From Hermatobates lingyangjiaoensis (taxonomy: Eukaryota; Arthropoda; Insecta; Hemiptera; Hermatobatidae), in the NCBI GenBank assembly GCA_026182355.1, contig JAPFBL010000309.1, forward strand, positions 124,001 to 188,000: DNA of 64,000 nucleotides, in the 5' to 3' direction. The notes beneath the pieces are model-generated. The model did not search any database, was not told the DNA's origin, and worked only from the letters and a program-made list of their open reading frames with translations. A program made the position numbers and the translations under genes. Positions 11,451 through 22,329 of the stretch are shown here, in pieces (position 1 is the stretch's first letter; the number at the start of each line of letters is the position of its first letter).

Positions 11451-12446
11451 GTCTTAGTTATCAGAGTGCATGACTCGCAAAGTGATTTGTCTACAATAAA
11501 TTCTTAATGTGTTTTTATTAAGACAATGTTATACAATTTAGCATGTAGATATTTTTGGTTAATTGAATTTTTGTTTTGTTTTACATATTTATGTCAAGCT
11601 TAAGTTTACATTATACTTAATAAGACATTTTATCAATTTACATCGACATATAACTGACAAAAATCTTAATATTTGAATTTACCTAAGAATATAAGGTAAG
11701 TATCACATAAAATGATTTTCTTTATTGATCTGGTATTTTAAAGCAAACAACTAAGATTGACTGTTTCAAACTCAAAAAAGCTGTTTCTACACTGTCTTAC
11801 ACAAAGAAATTCGTTACTGCTAAGTAACTGCGTTATTAGATATGGTTTGGGGGTTTATTAATGATTTTACCATAAGATACAGTATAGCTAATATGAAAAA
11901 TTGTTGCTTATCTTTAGCCGAAAAAATGAGAGCAGACTTTAAACATTTTTTGTTCTTCTAATTTTATTAAGTTAATCAAAACCTCTGTGGTTGTTCCCAT
12001 AAAAGAAATCATACACATTTTTTTCCAATCTTTTTGAATGATATTAAGTTTTTATCAAAAACAAATAACAAATTTTAGATATTTTTTCAAAAATTATCTG
12101 AATTAGTTTTCATCATGCTTAAAAGAAGGAAGGGTTCTTACCACTCTCATGCCCCTTTAACTGTAGAGCATATAGTAGTGCACCGGAGATCCAGGAAGAG
12201 TCAGAGAGTTCTGTCTGCCATAAAATCACCGCTAACACCAAGAAACCATGAGAAATAGTTTAATTTTTTAAAAGAATGCAAGACTCTCATGCCAATATCA
12301 CCTGTATTTGATTTGTTTCAATATTGTTTCCAATTTTTATATATTTACAAATACTTCTTTAATAGCAGATAAATGATATTATATTGTTATGGATCTGCAT
12401 TTAAACTTTAGTTTGTTTCAAATAGCTATAGTAATACTTGTGCATA
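11451..12446. other. AT-rich intergenic DNA, nothing recognised
   Basis: No ORF, RNA or repeat that I can support. Confidence 0.5.
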
Positions 12447-12593
12447 TTGTATGTTGGATAAAAAGATTTCACATAAACACGTGAAATAACAATCAATGAT
12501 CAAACCACAATAAGAAAATGGGAAAACAAGACTAATGGGAGTCTTGTTTTCCTATTTTCTTATTGTGGTTTGATCATTGATTGTATGTTGGAT
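12447..12593. mobile_element. Miniature family A foldback with 13-bp target duplication
   Basis: The direct repeats TTGTATGTTGGAT at 12447-12459 and 12581-12593 are identical and flank a 121-bp insert (12460-12580). The insert is a family A palindrome whose hammerhead-like centre is deleted: the left arm runs from AAAAAGATTTCACATAAACA to GGGAAAACAAGACT, the right arm is its complement and slightly shorter. This copy is not in a TA microsatellite and shows the palindrome inserting as one unit. Confidence 0.85.
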
Positions 12594-15500
12594 GTAGGTA
12601 TATATTGAAATTTTGTAAGATTTGTGTATGGTGCTAATGTTTTTAAGAGGATGTACATATAAAATAATAAAACGTGCTAACCAACTTAAAATTAATAAAT
12701 ATATTACACTATTCATGGATTTCATAATAAGTCTAATCATGGTAAAGTTGAATCACTTTTGTTCTATTTTATCACATAAAACATTATAACCTACTGAAGA
12801 TGCTCGTTTATTCTAATTTCTAAATTTTTTTTTTCATATTGATGTTATTTCATTGGTTTGAAATAATATCATCCCGGATATTCAGTTAGCATTATGTAGT
12901 TTTGTCTGTACTGAACAGAGCTTCTTGCAACGAATTAGTTCCGCTTTAATGACTTCCAACCAACGATTATTTAAAATTTCTGTCTGATTCAAGTTGTAGG
13001 GTAGATAATGTTGGAATAAAAGTTTGCAAAAAACTAGGCTTCTGATAAGCTATGCATCACTTTGTCTATAGGAAAAACAACCATCCGTTCTATTTTAAAC
13101 TTTCTGTTTTCTCAGCAGTCAGCTAGTTTCAATTGATGTTATAAAAAGGGATTTTACTCTTCAGTGAAAGATGGTCACTATGTTTTGGTCCTAGTCAAAC
13201 GAATTTCTCTTCAAGTTTCTTATAATACGACTATCCATCTTGTCAAATGCTACACTGAAGATTAAAAATTTCCAAGATCTGTCAAAAGAGCAGCCCTTTA
13301 AACCACGGTAAAATTAAGTTGTGCATTATATAATAATATCCCCTTTTATTTCTTATTTATTAGGTTTGGATCGCACATATTTTTTCTAACACAATTAATA
13401 ATGCCAATATACTAACACTTAAAAAGATTTTTTTTAACCCTCTGCTTTTTTGTGATATACGAGTATATTTTGAAAATACAATGAGCTACTGGTCACTACT
13501 GTATTTCAGAGAATAAAAAGGATAATTGTGTAACTCAAAAGGAATGAGACTTCAACCAGCTAATAGTCTTTATCTCTTGCAAGAGAGTGGAATCTCTCAT
13601 TAATACAGTGACAAAAATTAAAGCTGAAAATTAGTGAGGGGAAAGGTCTAATACGAATCACATAAAAGAAAATTTTATCTCAACATGACACTATTCTCTT
13701 CAAAGTAAATTTTTAAATTTGCATATCATTACTCTCTACCTCATATCGATACTCTCTAATTCATTAATATCAATTAGGAAAATATTTTTGAAGTAAGCTC
13801 GTCTCTCCATTTAGGCGGAGTCAATTTTGACACTACCCATATAGTATGTTTTGACATATACCCATATTTCAGAAAACAGTACATCATAATCAAAAAACAT
13901 TGACGAAATTTCAAAAGATCCTGCTTTATGTGACATGTAAACAACCTATTGAGAACACAAGTTAAGGGCTACATCAACTCGTGGTTCTAACGAACAAATA
14001 AAATATGAAACTGAAGTGACCCAACTTCACCATTGGCAAACGTATCATATTACATAAAGTACTTAAGAAATTTAATTAATCGTTAAATTAATGAATTATT
14101 TTAATGTTGCAAAAAAATGTTTCAATTTTGATTGACTTACAATCTGTAAAAATATCTTGTGAAATAAGATTTGAAGTTTGGAACTGGATTTTTCTGACTC
14201 GCTCTTAAAAAGATTTTAACAGTAAACTGATTCATTTACTGTTTTTAGATTTTTTCTTTAACAATCTACTTTATGACATGACTTCATTTAAATATTAGTA
14301 AGAAAAATTTATTCTCTAAGGAGTTATTCCATTTTTTTTACATTTATTGTAATCGGACACTTAGATAAAACCTTTTTAAGGGATTTTCCCTGGGGGATTG
14401 AAACACGTGGCTGTTTCTGATGAATGGCTAATCAAGCCTTGAAAGTACTCTGGAATCATCAATAAAATATAATTCGCAAAACCCCTCTTAAGAGCACTTC
14501 ATAGTTATAACTAATTGAAGAATAAACCAGTATTAGAACTTATAAAGAAATGGTTAGCTTTTAAAAACTTCAAATGAATTATATTTCAATTAGATGAAAT
14601 GAATTATATATTATATGAACTACAAATAAGTATTATATTAAAGCAAATAATTTCTAAAACGGCTTTAAAATTAAAGCTTAATTTCAATTTTAATATTTAA
14701 TTAAAATAAAGTTTAATGTTTTTGATATTTAATTCAGATGTTTAGCAATAATTTTTTATTTATTTTTCTTAAACATTTAAATAGTATGTTCATTATTATT
14801 ACAATGTGCATTTGCAGAGTTTTATAAGTATATGGATTATTAATTTTTTTTGTTTCACTAATTACTGGTTTTTATTTTGTTTATTATTATTTTGCTATTT
14901 GATTCTGAACTCTGCAGTAACTAGTTCTTTCAGTCGGCATATATATGTGATTTTGGACTTTATCTCTTTTCCCTCCTTACGTCAGTTGAAGGAATCATTA
15001 AGTTTGACATGTGTTTCTTAAATTTTCATTTTCTATTATATTTCTGAGTTGTTGTTTGTTCCAACAGAGTGATAAATAAGTCATCAATAGATCACATGTA
15101 TCACATATTCTGGATTTTTATTCCAGTATAATTATTTTTTTAAAATAAAAAATTGTATTCATTTATCAAGATTAATTATCATTTATAATGAAAATTTATA
15201 TACATATTGAATCGAATTTCGTGACTTTTTAGTCGTTTCCTGGTAATCTAATAATTACTATATAACAGGAGTTGATTATGGTAATTAATATCAGGATATC
15301 AAATGTGTTGTCAAGATATCACACTTATGAATTTTAATTACCTCATATAAAAACATATGGTCTACGTGTTATCTGGCAGTTAGTCACGTCAAGGGGAGAT
15401 TACGTCTAGATTAAAAATGGTTTCCATAAAATTATATTAAAAACTCGTTTTAAAGTTCATAAATAACTAATTTATTTTTTAAAGTTAATGATTTTAATTC

Positions 15501-17110
15501 TTCAGTAGTACAACAATTTTTAATCATTTGAATGTGTTTTTGTATTTATGGTATTGGTGAATAATATTTTATGAATAATATGTTTAAGTGCATATATCCA
15601 AATAGTTTTCTATTTCTCTCATGTTTAGGTAACAAATTTTTAATCTAAATTTGAATTTTGTGATTTATAACACTTTTTCATAGCTTTCTAGTAAATCAGG
15701 TTCATATTTGTGAAAGGCATGTTACGATGTCTATAGTATGTATTATAGGATTTGTATATTCGACTAATACATAAAGTAATTAGGATTATGTTAATACAAA
15801 TCTAATTGTACAGTTTGAGCTGAGTTAAATCAATACTCCAGAGAAGAAATTCTTGTGGAATTTCTATAATCCTACAGAGTGGACTAAAAAGTCTTTTCTC
15901 AGAACATATGACCATTCAAATAGTACATCCAAAGTTCTAAATTTGTTTTAACCAAAAAACCTTATATTTTATAGATTTGGAACTAATAACAGTCAATTTT
16001 TTTTCTATATTTTACCCATCAGAATATTAGCTAACTACCACAGGAATTCCTTAGAGTTACAGCAAATTTGAACTTCTAAAAAATTGTAGCATACAACATC
16101 TGTACGTTTGAAATATTTGTTGTGGTTATTTTGTATAACTTATGGTATAACTGTAGAACATGTGAAAAGTTATAATAGAGTTTTGATATTTTTACATACA
16201 TTTTATGTAATAATATTATATTCTTATATAATTTAGCACATAATCCTTAATTCTGCACTCAAATTTTAAATTCAAATTACCAGAATTATTACTTAACTTT
16301 TTTGTTTTCCAAAGCATTGATTGCAGATGAAGTTACCCTTATTTAATAGGGAATTCATCAACTTTATCACAAGTTTGCCTTAAATTGCATTGAGTTAACG
16401 TTACACTTTCACATAATTTATTACAATGTTTGTTCATAAGGTAGAATGTAGGTCATTCACCATACTAGTGTTTTTTCTATATAAATATAATATATTGTCA
16501 TTTATTTAAAATATAATTATGTTATTTAACTATTTTCATAATCACTTGTCATTATTAATAATCGAAGATATTTTTAATAGATTGGCATTAGAACAATCAA
16601 ACCTATTTAGGAGAAAAAATTGTGTTTTAGAACAAAAGTTATATTAATTATTTAGGGATGTATTAAAAAACAAATTGCTTTAAGAGTATTCTAAATTCCA
16701 CATCGTTACCACCAAGAGACACAACAGGTAATTTGATGTTTAATATTATTCATAAAAATAGTGTTCTGGCCTGACTTTAAATATTGTTTACTAAAAAATA
16801 TTGACAATAATACAAATATTATTATAATCAGATAAGAACTATATTGTACAAATAAAAATAAAAAATAAAATAATAGGACATTTGACAAAAAAAGTTATCC
16901 TAAAAAAACCTTGTACCAGTACCTTATGTCCAGTTTGTATCATATTTTCAATTTTATAGTAAATAAAAATTTTCTTTATCTCGGGATATATATTATAAAC
17001 TATTTTTCACTATCCAGGTTTTGTCAAGCATCAAATAATTCTTAGAAACACAGCTTATACAAACAAGAAAAAATAAGTAACATTTTTTTTCAAGTTGTAA
17101 TAATTAATCC
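12594..17110. other. AT-rich intergenic DNA with one isolated hammerhead-like motif
   Basis: No gene was recognised over about 4.5 kb. Short frames (for example 14806-15021 and 16706-16888) are hydrophobic because of T-rich DNA and have no recognisable domain. The only notable sites are a palindromic kappaB-like GGGATTTTCCC (14380-14390) and the hammerhead-like motif at 14417-14450. Confidence 0.5.
14417..14450 (+). ncRNA. Isolated hammerhead-like core
   Basis: CTGATGA (14417-14423), helix II GGCT/AGCC closed by A14424-T14440, GAA (14441-14443), palindrome AGTACT (14444-14449), then C at the cleavage-site position. Here the A-T pair adjoins the box directly, so there is no extra nucleotide, closer to the textbook core than most copies. 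Stem I pairing is not evident, which lowers confidence. Confidence 0.4.
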
Positions 17111-17112
17111 CG

Positions 17113-17168
17113 TATTGATGTAGCCCTAAAGATGTCTAGACGTACAGACATAACGTTGGCTGATCTCT
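17113..17168 (+). ncRNA. Decayed hammerhead-like motif (PLE end relic)
   Basis: Stem I TAGCC (17121-17125) pairs with GGCTG (17158-17162). Between them lie CTAAAGA, the perfect helix ATGTCT/AGACAT, and AACGTT, which looks like GAA-ACGT-T with about three bases lost. The leader GATGTAGCCCT also occurs at about 233-244, so at least two relics of this family exist here. Confidence 0.4.
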
Positions 17169-17170
17169 TT

Positions 17171-17627
17171 CACTATTTATTCGTTAATTCAGCAGAAATA
17201 ATTAATTTTACACACATAATCGTTACAAGGAAACAAAAGACTCAGTTATTATATATAGTGTTCTGAGAAGGAGGAATGAGCATTATTTAATTATCTTAAC
17301 CTCAAATAAAATTATTATTATTATCTTCCTTAACCTATTGACTTGTTATTGTGACCTTCCACTATGCAGATTAAGGAATAGTTATGGTCTGTACATGCAA
17401 ATTTTTGCATTATTCATGACAGTGCCATTCCTTGGCTGCAATAATTCTAGATTTCATCGGGATTAGAAGAATATCATGTGTGATATGGCGATTATGCCTA
17501 TTTTCATGGACAGAACTCATTTATTTATACTATATAAAGTATAAATATTTCTATTTATTTTAAATAAATTTCTAAATAAATCTAAAATATATAAAGTTTC
17601 TACTGAAGTTGTCCCAAGGGCATTAAA
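17171..17627. other. AT-rich intergenic DNA, nothing recognised
   Basis: No supported feature. The segment CTACTGAAGTTGTCCCAAGG at about 17599 recurs at about 20538, so a low-copy repeat piece is present. Confidence 0.45.
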
Positions 17628-17628
17628 G

Positions 17629-17660
<32 letters not shown>
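17628..17660. repeat. (TA)n microsatellite
   Basis: TA dinucleotides adjoining the tail of the PLE remnant 17661-18540. Confidence 0.9.
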
Positions 17661-17663
<3 letters not shown>

Positions 17664-18161
17664 TTCAAAAATGAAGAAAAGCAACACACAGAGAAAGAGA
17701 CACACTTACAAACTCAAATTTTTTGATGATCCGTCTTCAGGAAAAAAGAGAGAATGGGCGACCAAGCACGCCGGAAACACAACGGGAGGAAACAGTCCCG
17801 GACACCGACTGTGCTGCCACGCGCGCCCGGTTCAGGAAGTAATGAAGTAGAGACGAACAGAAGAAAATTAAAATTAAGAAAATCAGTTCTGGTTGATTGA
17901 AGGTAAAATAAACAACAGGAAGATAAATGAAGCATGAAAAGGAATACCGTGAAAAATTCCTAAAAGCATGAAAAAGGAAGATAACAGAGTTTGTAAGGCG
18001 ACGAGAAACAATTGAAAATACAAGGATAATATCAATTAAATATAAATGTAATAATATAAAATAAATAAATAATTAAAGCAATTTAAAAAATAAGAATAAA
18101 AATAAATAAAATAAAATAATAATAATAAATAAACAAATAAAATAAAGATTAAATATATTTA
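17661..18161 (-). mobile_element. PLE 3' tail with hammerhead-like motif
   Basis: Downstream (minus strand) of the GIY-YIG remnant. At 17716-17742 the minus strand reads CTGAAGAC, a GGATCATC hairpin and an AATT-centred block: the same layout as 57741-57770 but with the GAA changed to AAA. The tail then runs through a GTGTCTCTTTCTCTGTG segment into (TA)n. Part of it (17750-17860) is distinctly GC-rich. Confidence 0.6.
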
Positions 18162-18540
18162 TCACTTAAGGTTTAATCCGGGTTTGGTACGTGCCTTGAG
18201 CAAGCAGATATGGGCCTCCTCGGATGCTCTAAGAGTTACTGTATAGTCATCAGGAGGGATCTGTCCCAGGATCTGTACTCTGAAGCATTCATTAAAGGTG
18301 AGACCGTGGGAGTTAGCGTGGAAGGCAACAGGTAAATTTTGGTTGTTCCTAACGGATGCTCTATGACCGTTCATAAAAAGGCTGAGCATGTTAGATGATA
18401 AGCCTACGTAGAACGCATCACAGCGGGTACACTCCAGTTGGTATACACAGTTTTTGGAGGTACAAGAGCAGTCCCTAGCAACAGGATAGGACTGGTTGCA
18501 AGAAGGTGAAGTGAAATGAGGAATGGGGTTGAGAAGCGCC
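18162..18540 (-). pseudogene. Penelope-like element GIY-YIG endonuclease (5'-truncated)
   Basis: About 125 codons stay open on the minus strand to the stop at 18162-18164. In order: a Cys-rich linker (DCSCTSKNCVY), the GIY/YIG-equivalent residues VYQLEC...AFYVG, the MNGHRAS block with the catalytic-type Arg, NLPVAFHANSHG, the FRVQILGQIP strand, RASEEAHICLL with the Glu helix, and terminal KPGLNLK. This is the nuclease of PLEs that nicks target DNA to prime reverse transcription. The upstream reverse transcriptase is missing; the fragment starts directly at (TA)n (18546-18590). No internal stop was seen, so it is a younger piece than 822-965. Its neighbour at 18799-19269 points the other way. 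Confidence 0.85.
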
Positions 18541-18600
18541 TAAATATATATATGCAGTCACCTATATATATATATATATATAGGTATATATAGTGAGTCT
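18541..18600. repeat. (TA)n microsatellite with short inverted repeat
   Basis: TA-rich run with the mirrored blocks CACCTATATA and TATAGGTA. It separates two divergent PLE remnants. Confidence 0.85.
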
Positions 18601-18798
18601 CAAACCTCTGGTGAATACTTAACCATCTTCTATCGTGCATAAATGAACAGTGAGCATAAAAAGAGGAACGCGCACTTCGAAAAGTAATTAAGAATAATAT
18701 GTAGACAACTAACGAGGCAGACAGATTACAGTCAGAATATATTATAAAAGCCGAAAGACCAGAGACTTAGTTATTTGCAACAAACCGAAAGTTGACAC

Positions 18799-19269
18799 CC
18801 GAGAGGTTTAACACAGTCATCTGGTATAACAACCACTTGTTCAAGAGGTTGCTGTGCAGCCCTCCATTCCAGGTTTGTTGGGATGACTGTAACTAAGCTA
18901 TCAAGGCGTCTGACGATCAATCTCTCTACGAGAGCTCCGAAAAAACACACAGTGGAAGCCCACGGAAACAAACTTATTAGGGAAATGTTGATAGTAGGAA
19001 CCTCAATATTGTATTACAATAGTGACATTATTTGATTAGCCATTCTAGACGCTCTTTATATCAAAGGAAATAATCCTAGTTTCAATGTCCAAAGTTCCGA
19101 TCTCAATGCTATTCCTTATAACAAGATTTTCGAAAATGATTTCAAGTTAATGAGAAAGACAGGAGTAAGTCGGTTTGGCAATAATTGGGAGTCTGATAGG
19201 AAGTCGTTTCACCGAGTCGAGAACCTTGCATTTGCTAACTTGTTTAAATCTGTTAAATTTTATTTATAA
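18799..19269 (+). pseudogene. Penelope-like element GIY-YIG endonuclease, second subfamily
   Basis: One reading frame from about 18799 to the TAA at 19267-19269, broken by a single TGA at 19033-19035. It reads in order: a Cys-rich block (TCSRGCCAALHS), RFVGMTVTKLSRRLT (YIG-equivalent plus the Arg motif), KKHTVEAHGNKLIREML, TSILYYNSD, then LAILDALYIKGNNPSFNVQ (the Glu/Asp helix and terminal Asn), followed by about 50 more open codons. The motif order matches GIY-YIG domains of PLEs. The TGA stands where CGA (Arg) would fit, a typical CpG decay. A hammerhead-like motif follows 92 nt after the stop. Relatives: 60050-60250 and 60302-60481. Confidence 0.8.
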
Positions 19270-19360
19270 TCGTTAGTTTAATCCTAAATTTTTTTTAACT
19301 CTTTCATAGTTATTTATTTCTAATTTTTTTTAAATTGTTTGAGACCAAACTTGTTAAGAA

Positions 19361-19407
19361 AACTCGGACCTGAAGATGATTATTGGATAGTCGAAAGCTT
19401 GTGAGTT
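19361..19407 (+). ncRNA. Hammerhead-like ribozyme, best-formed copy
   Basis: AACTCGGAC (19361-19369) pairs with GTGAGTT (19401-19407) as AC/GT, a GG bulge, then AACTC/GAGTT. Enclosed are CTGAAGA (19370-19376), one extra T, helix II GATTAT/ATAGTC (19378-19392), GAA (19393-19395), palindrome AGCT as helix III (19396-19399) and T at the cleavage-site position (19400). It lies in the tail of the PLE remnant ending at 19269. All helices are Watson-Crick or G-U. Cleavage activity is inferred from the family only. Confidence 0.65.
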
Positions 19408-19595
19408 AATAAATTAGTTTTCATTCATTTAACTAGTTGTGTTATGTTAATCTAACTTCGGATATTGTTTATATGACTCTGGTAAAGTTAATTTGGGAAC
19501 TACCCCAAACCAAAACGAAAATAATCAGAAAGTTATAGACAGCAAAGAAGTCGTTAATTCAGAGCCTGCTGTATATTTCAATTCAACACAAACAC

Positions 19596-19665
19596 ACACA
19601 CACATACATACACACATACATTCATACATACATATATATATATATATACACATATATATATTATA
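19596..19665. repeat. (CA)n/CATA/(TA)n microsatellite
   Basis: Compound dinucleotide tract flanking a diverged family A copy. Confidence 0.9.
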
Positions 19666-19800
19666 GACATTCTCACAATAATAACTGTAAAAAAAGATTA
19701 GGATCTTTCAATCGTAACAATCAGTTTTTATCAGAGTCAACTAAAACGTTATCATATAACCTTGATAACTATTTCATGTGTTTATTGTGAAATATTGTTA
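19666..19800 (-). mobile_element. Diverged family A PLE end
   Basis: Recognisable by AGGATCTTTCAATCGTAACA and a TTTTTATCAGAGTC block, then a TTTCATGTGTTTATTGTGAA end. The core has several changes, so it is probably old. Confidence 0.55.
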
Positions 19801-20371
19801 TATACATATATAATGTGGAATATGAACTTACAAAGGAAAATTCTAAACAACATTGAATTGTGAAGATGAACAGAAGGTAAGGAAATGCAGTCTACTTGGG
19901 AGTTTTAACTAATTATTTTTAAGATTATATTGTCTATTATTTCTTACTTTTGTAATTGCCTACCAAATTTATATTATTATGATTAATTCATTTCTTTTGA
20001 CCTTGCAGTGGTTCCAGCAAAGATAGTTTATATGACTATACCAGAACAAGTTAAGAAAATTAGGTTAGCTTAATTAAATTTGATAACGCAGGATGAGAGG
20101 GTATGGATAATTTACCTACTTCTCTCTTGTTGTTGAAGCCATAATTATCTTTATTATCTTCTCTCAGTCTGCTATGATATTATTATCTAAATCAATGATG
20201 CCTCTATATTTAGAGTCATCAATGAGCTTCTTTATTCTTTTATACTAAAATTAATGAAGCTTCATATTTTTTATGGGTACGTAAACAATTGTTATATCTT
20301 CATTATATCTATGTACCGTAATATTTATATGAATTGTGTTAGTTATTTTAAGGTTTTCATTCTGTGCATAT

Positions 20372-20413
<42 letters not shown>

Positions 20414-20844
20414 GTACTAGTTGGTAGCAGATTTTTTTCAGGTACAGTTTGTTAAAATGAACGCCAGCTTCCGCGTTCACAATGTTTTGCTGATGTATCA
20501 AGTTTTTTCACTAGTTATGGTAGGGTGAGTGCAAGTTTCTACTGAAGTTGTCCCAAGGGCATTAAAGTTATAAAATTCATAAATCAGTATGTGCATATAT
20601 GGTTATATTATGTCTATAGGATTTCGATTTTCACAGAAATTATCGTTAAGTCAGGTAAATATCTTTGAAATATTACTAAACACTAATATTCAGTAAGCGA
20701 TAAAAAAGATTAGTAAAGTCATTTCATCAAGTTTTAATATATAAATATAAACAAAACCGGAGGAACACCAATAAGAATAAACACAAACAGTTATACAATT
20801 AGTGTGGGATCTGTCGGTGTAGCCTTAATGTTTTTATGTGAAGT
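19801..20844. other. AT-rich intergenic DNA with (TA)n at 20365-20410
   Basis: No gene was recognised. A TA-rich tract interrupted by AATA lies at 20365-20410. The block CTACTGAAGTTGTCCCAAGG near 20538 repeats one near 17599. Confidence 0.5.
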
Positions 20845-21020
20845 ATCAAACGTTCAGAGAATGACAATGATAGTCGAAATATAGAAGTGTTATCTTTCTA
20901 TTATCTTTCTGTTACTTTCGTTATCAACAATCAAACGATTAAAAAAAGAACTCCGAAAATCAACAGAAAAAGTCACATCAACATTTATTTCGACCAAGTC
21001 GTTATCAGGAGGAGAAGAAT
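20845..21020. mobile_element. Pair of decayed hammerhead-like ends
   Basis: On the minus strand near 20990-21019 lie CTGATAA, C, helix GAC/GTC and GAAAT. On the plus strand near 20850-20885 lie TCAGAGAATGAC and AGTCGAAATAT. The two face each other as in the other foldbacks. Both have base changes in the conserved box. Confidence 0.35.
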
Positions 21021-21319
21021 AAGGTTTACTGTTCCTTTAAAGGGAGTCATTTTAGATTAGCCCTTTTCGCTATGATGTGTGTTGTCAACGTACAATATTT
21101 CATTCAAAATAGGAGTCGTATTAACAAAAGGAATCATAGTGATAATACTTTGTTGACGTACAAGATTTCTGACATGCTGATTAGGAATCGAGTGTCACTC
21201 TATTTTGACATTAATAAAATGCTTTGAGCATGCTGAAATGATTCATTTCTAAGCTGCTGAAAAACTAAATGAACAAAAGTAAGGAAGCTGCAATAAATGA
21301 AGAGTGATACAATGTTTGG

Positions 21320-21545
21320 GATGGTTGCGGTGAAGACAGACTGATGCGTCTGAGAAAGGCGAGGAGGGCGGTGCAGGGGGCCAGGTGCGGGACAGTGGCT
21401 GCCGGAGGCACCTCTCCGTAATTACAGACTGCCCGGCCCTCGTTTATCTTACCTCCTTGCTCCAATCTCATTACACTATCTCCCCCTAGTTAATCAGGCC
21501 CAGCTCTCCACTTACCACCTCCCTCCATCGCTATTATTATCATCA
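21320..21545. promoter_or_regulatory. GC-rich unique island, candidate regulatory DNA
   Basis: Stands out from AT-rich surroundings, with GGCGAGGAGGGCGGTGCAGG near 21358, a GTAATTAC homeodomain-type core near 21418 and pyrimidine-rich blocks to 21545. No repeat match within the window and no recognised coding frame. A cis-regulatory element, a non-coding exon or a decayed retroelement piece are all possible. Confidence 0.25.
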
Positions 21546-22300
21546 ACGCTTCTTTCTTCCATTTTTATTTGCATCACCTCAAACGCAATACCACAAATTC
21601 TTTTCCTCTATCATCAGTTAACATCTCAAAAAGCGAATAAACTATTTCCAAAACTACTTCTTATCTTGCGCACCCGGTCGAACTTGTTATTTTTTCCTCA
21701 ACATACACATTTATCAGCGGAAAAGCCCATTCATTTACTCAGGTATCTATTAAGAAATCTCATTTTTTTTCTCAACGATTACAGATAGCTTAACATCGTA
21801 CTGCACTGAAAGCTTTGCTGATAATGTTTAACTAGATTCCTTCGATAACAGAGCCATCTTTTTTAAACAGCATTATTTCATAACATTGTAATTTGCCATT
21901 AAACTACTACTGACACAGCATTAAAAAAATTGGCTACATGCATGAATATTTACAGATGACTGTAACATATATATGCTTCTAAAATATTATCTAGGAGAAA
22001 TAAACGAAGCGATGAAAATAAAAATAATGAAATCTGAATAATTTAGAAATTTGAACTTTTGATACGATTAGAAACTTGTTATCTTTAATATATACTGAAC
22101 GGTATAATAAAATATTACAACTTAATATTGTGTTACAACATATATTAAAAATTGAAGATATACTAATACATGTGAATGATATCAAATCATATGAAAATTA
22201 ACAGAAACATATGAAAAATATATAAGAGTATGAATATAAATTTGTCGAGAATGGAAATTTAATGTATTACTTCGTTTTCCAGTAGTGTAGCTCAGAATGG
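21546..22300. other. AT-rich intergenic DNA, nothing recognised
   Basis: No supported feature. Confidence 0.5.
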
Positions 22301-22329
22301 ACCTTCAATCACACTACTATATCATTCCC

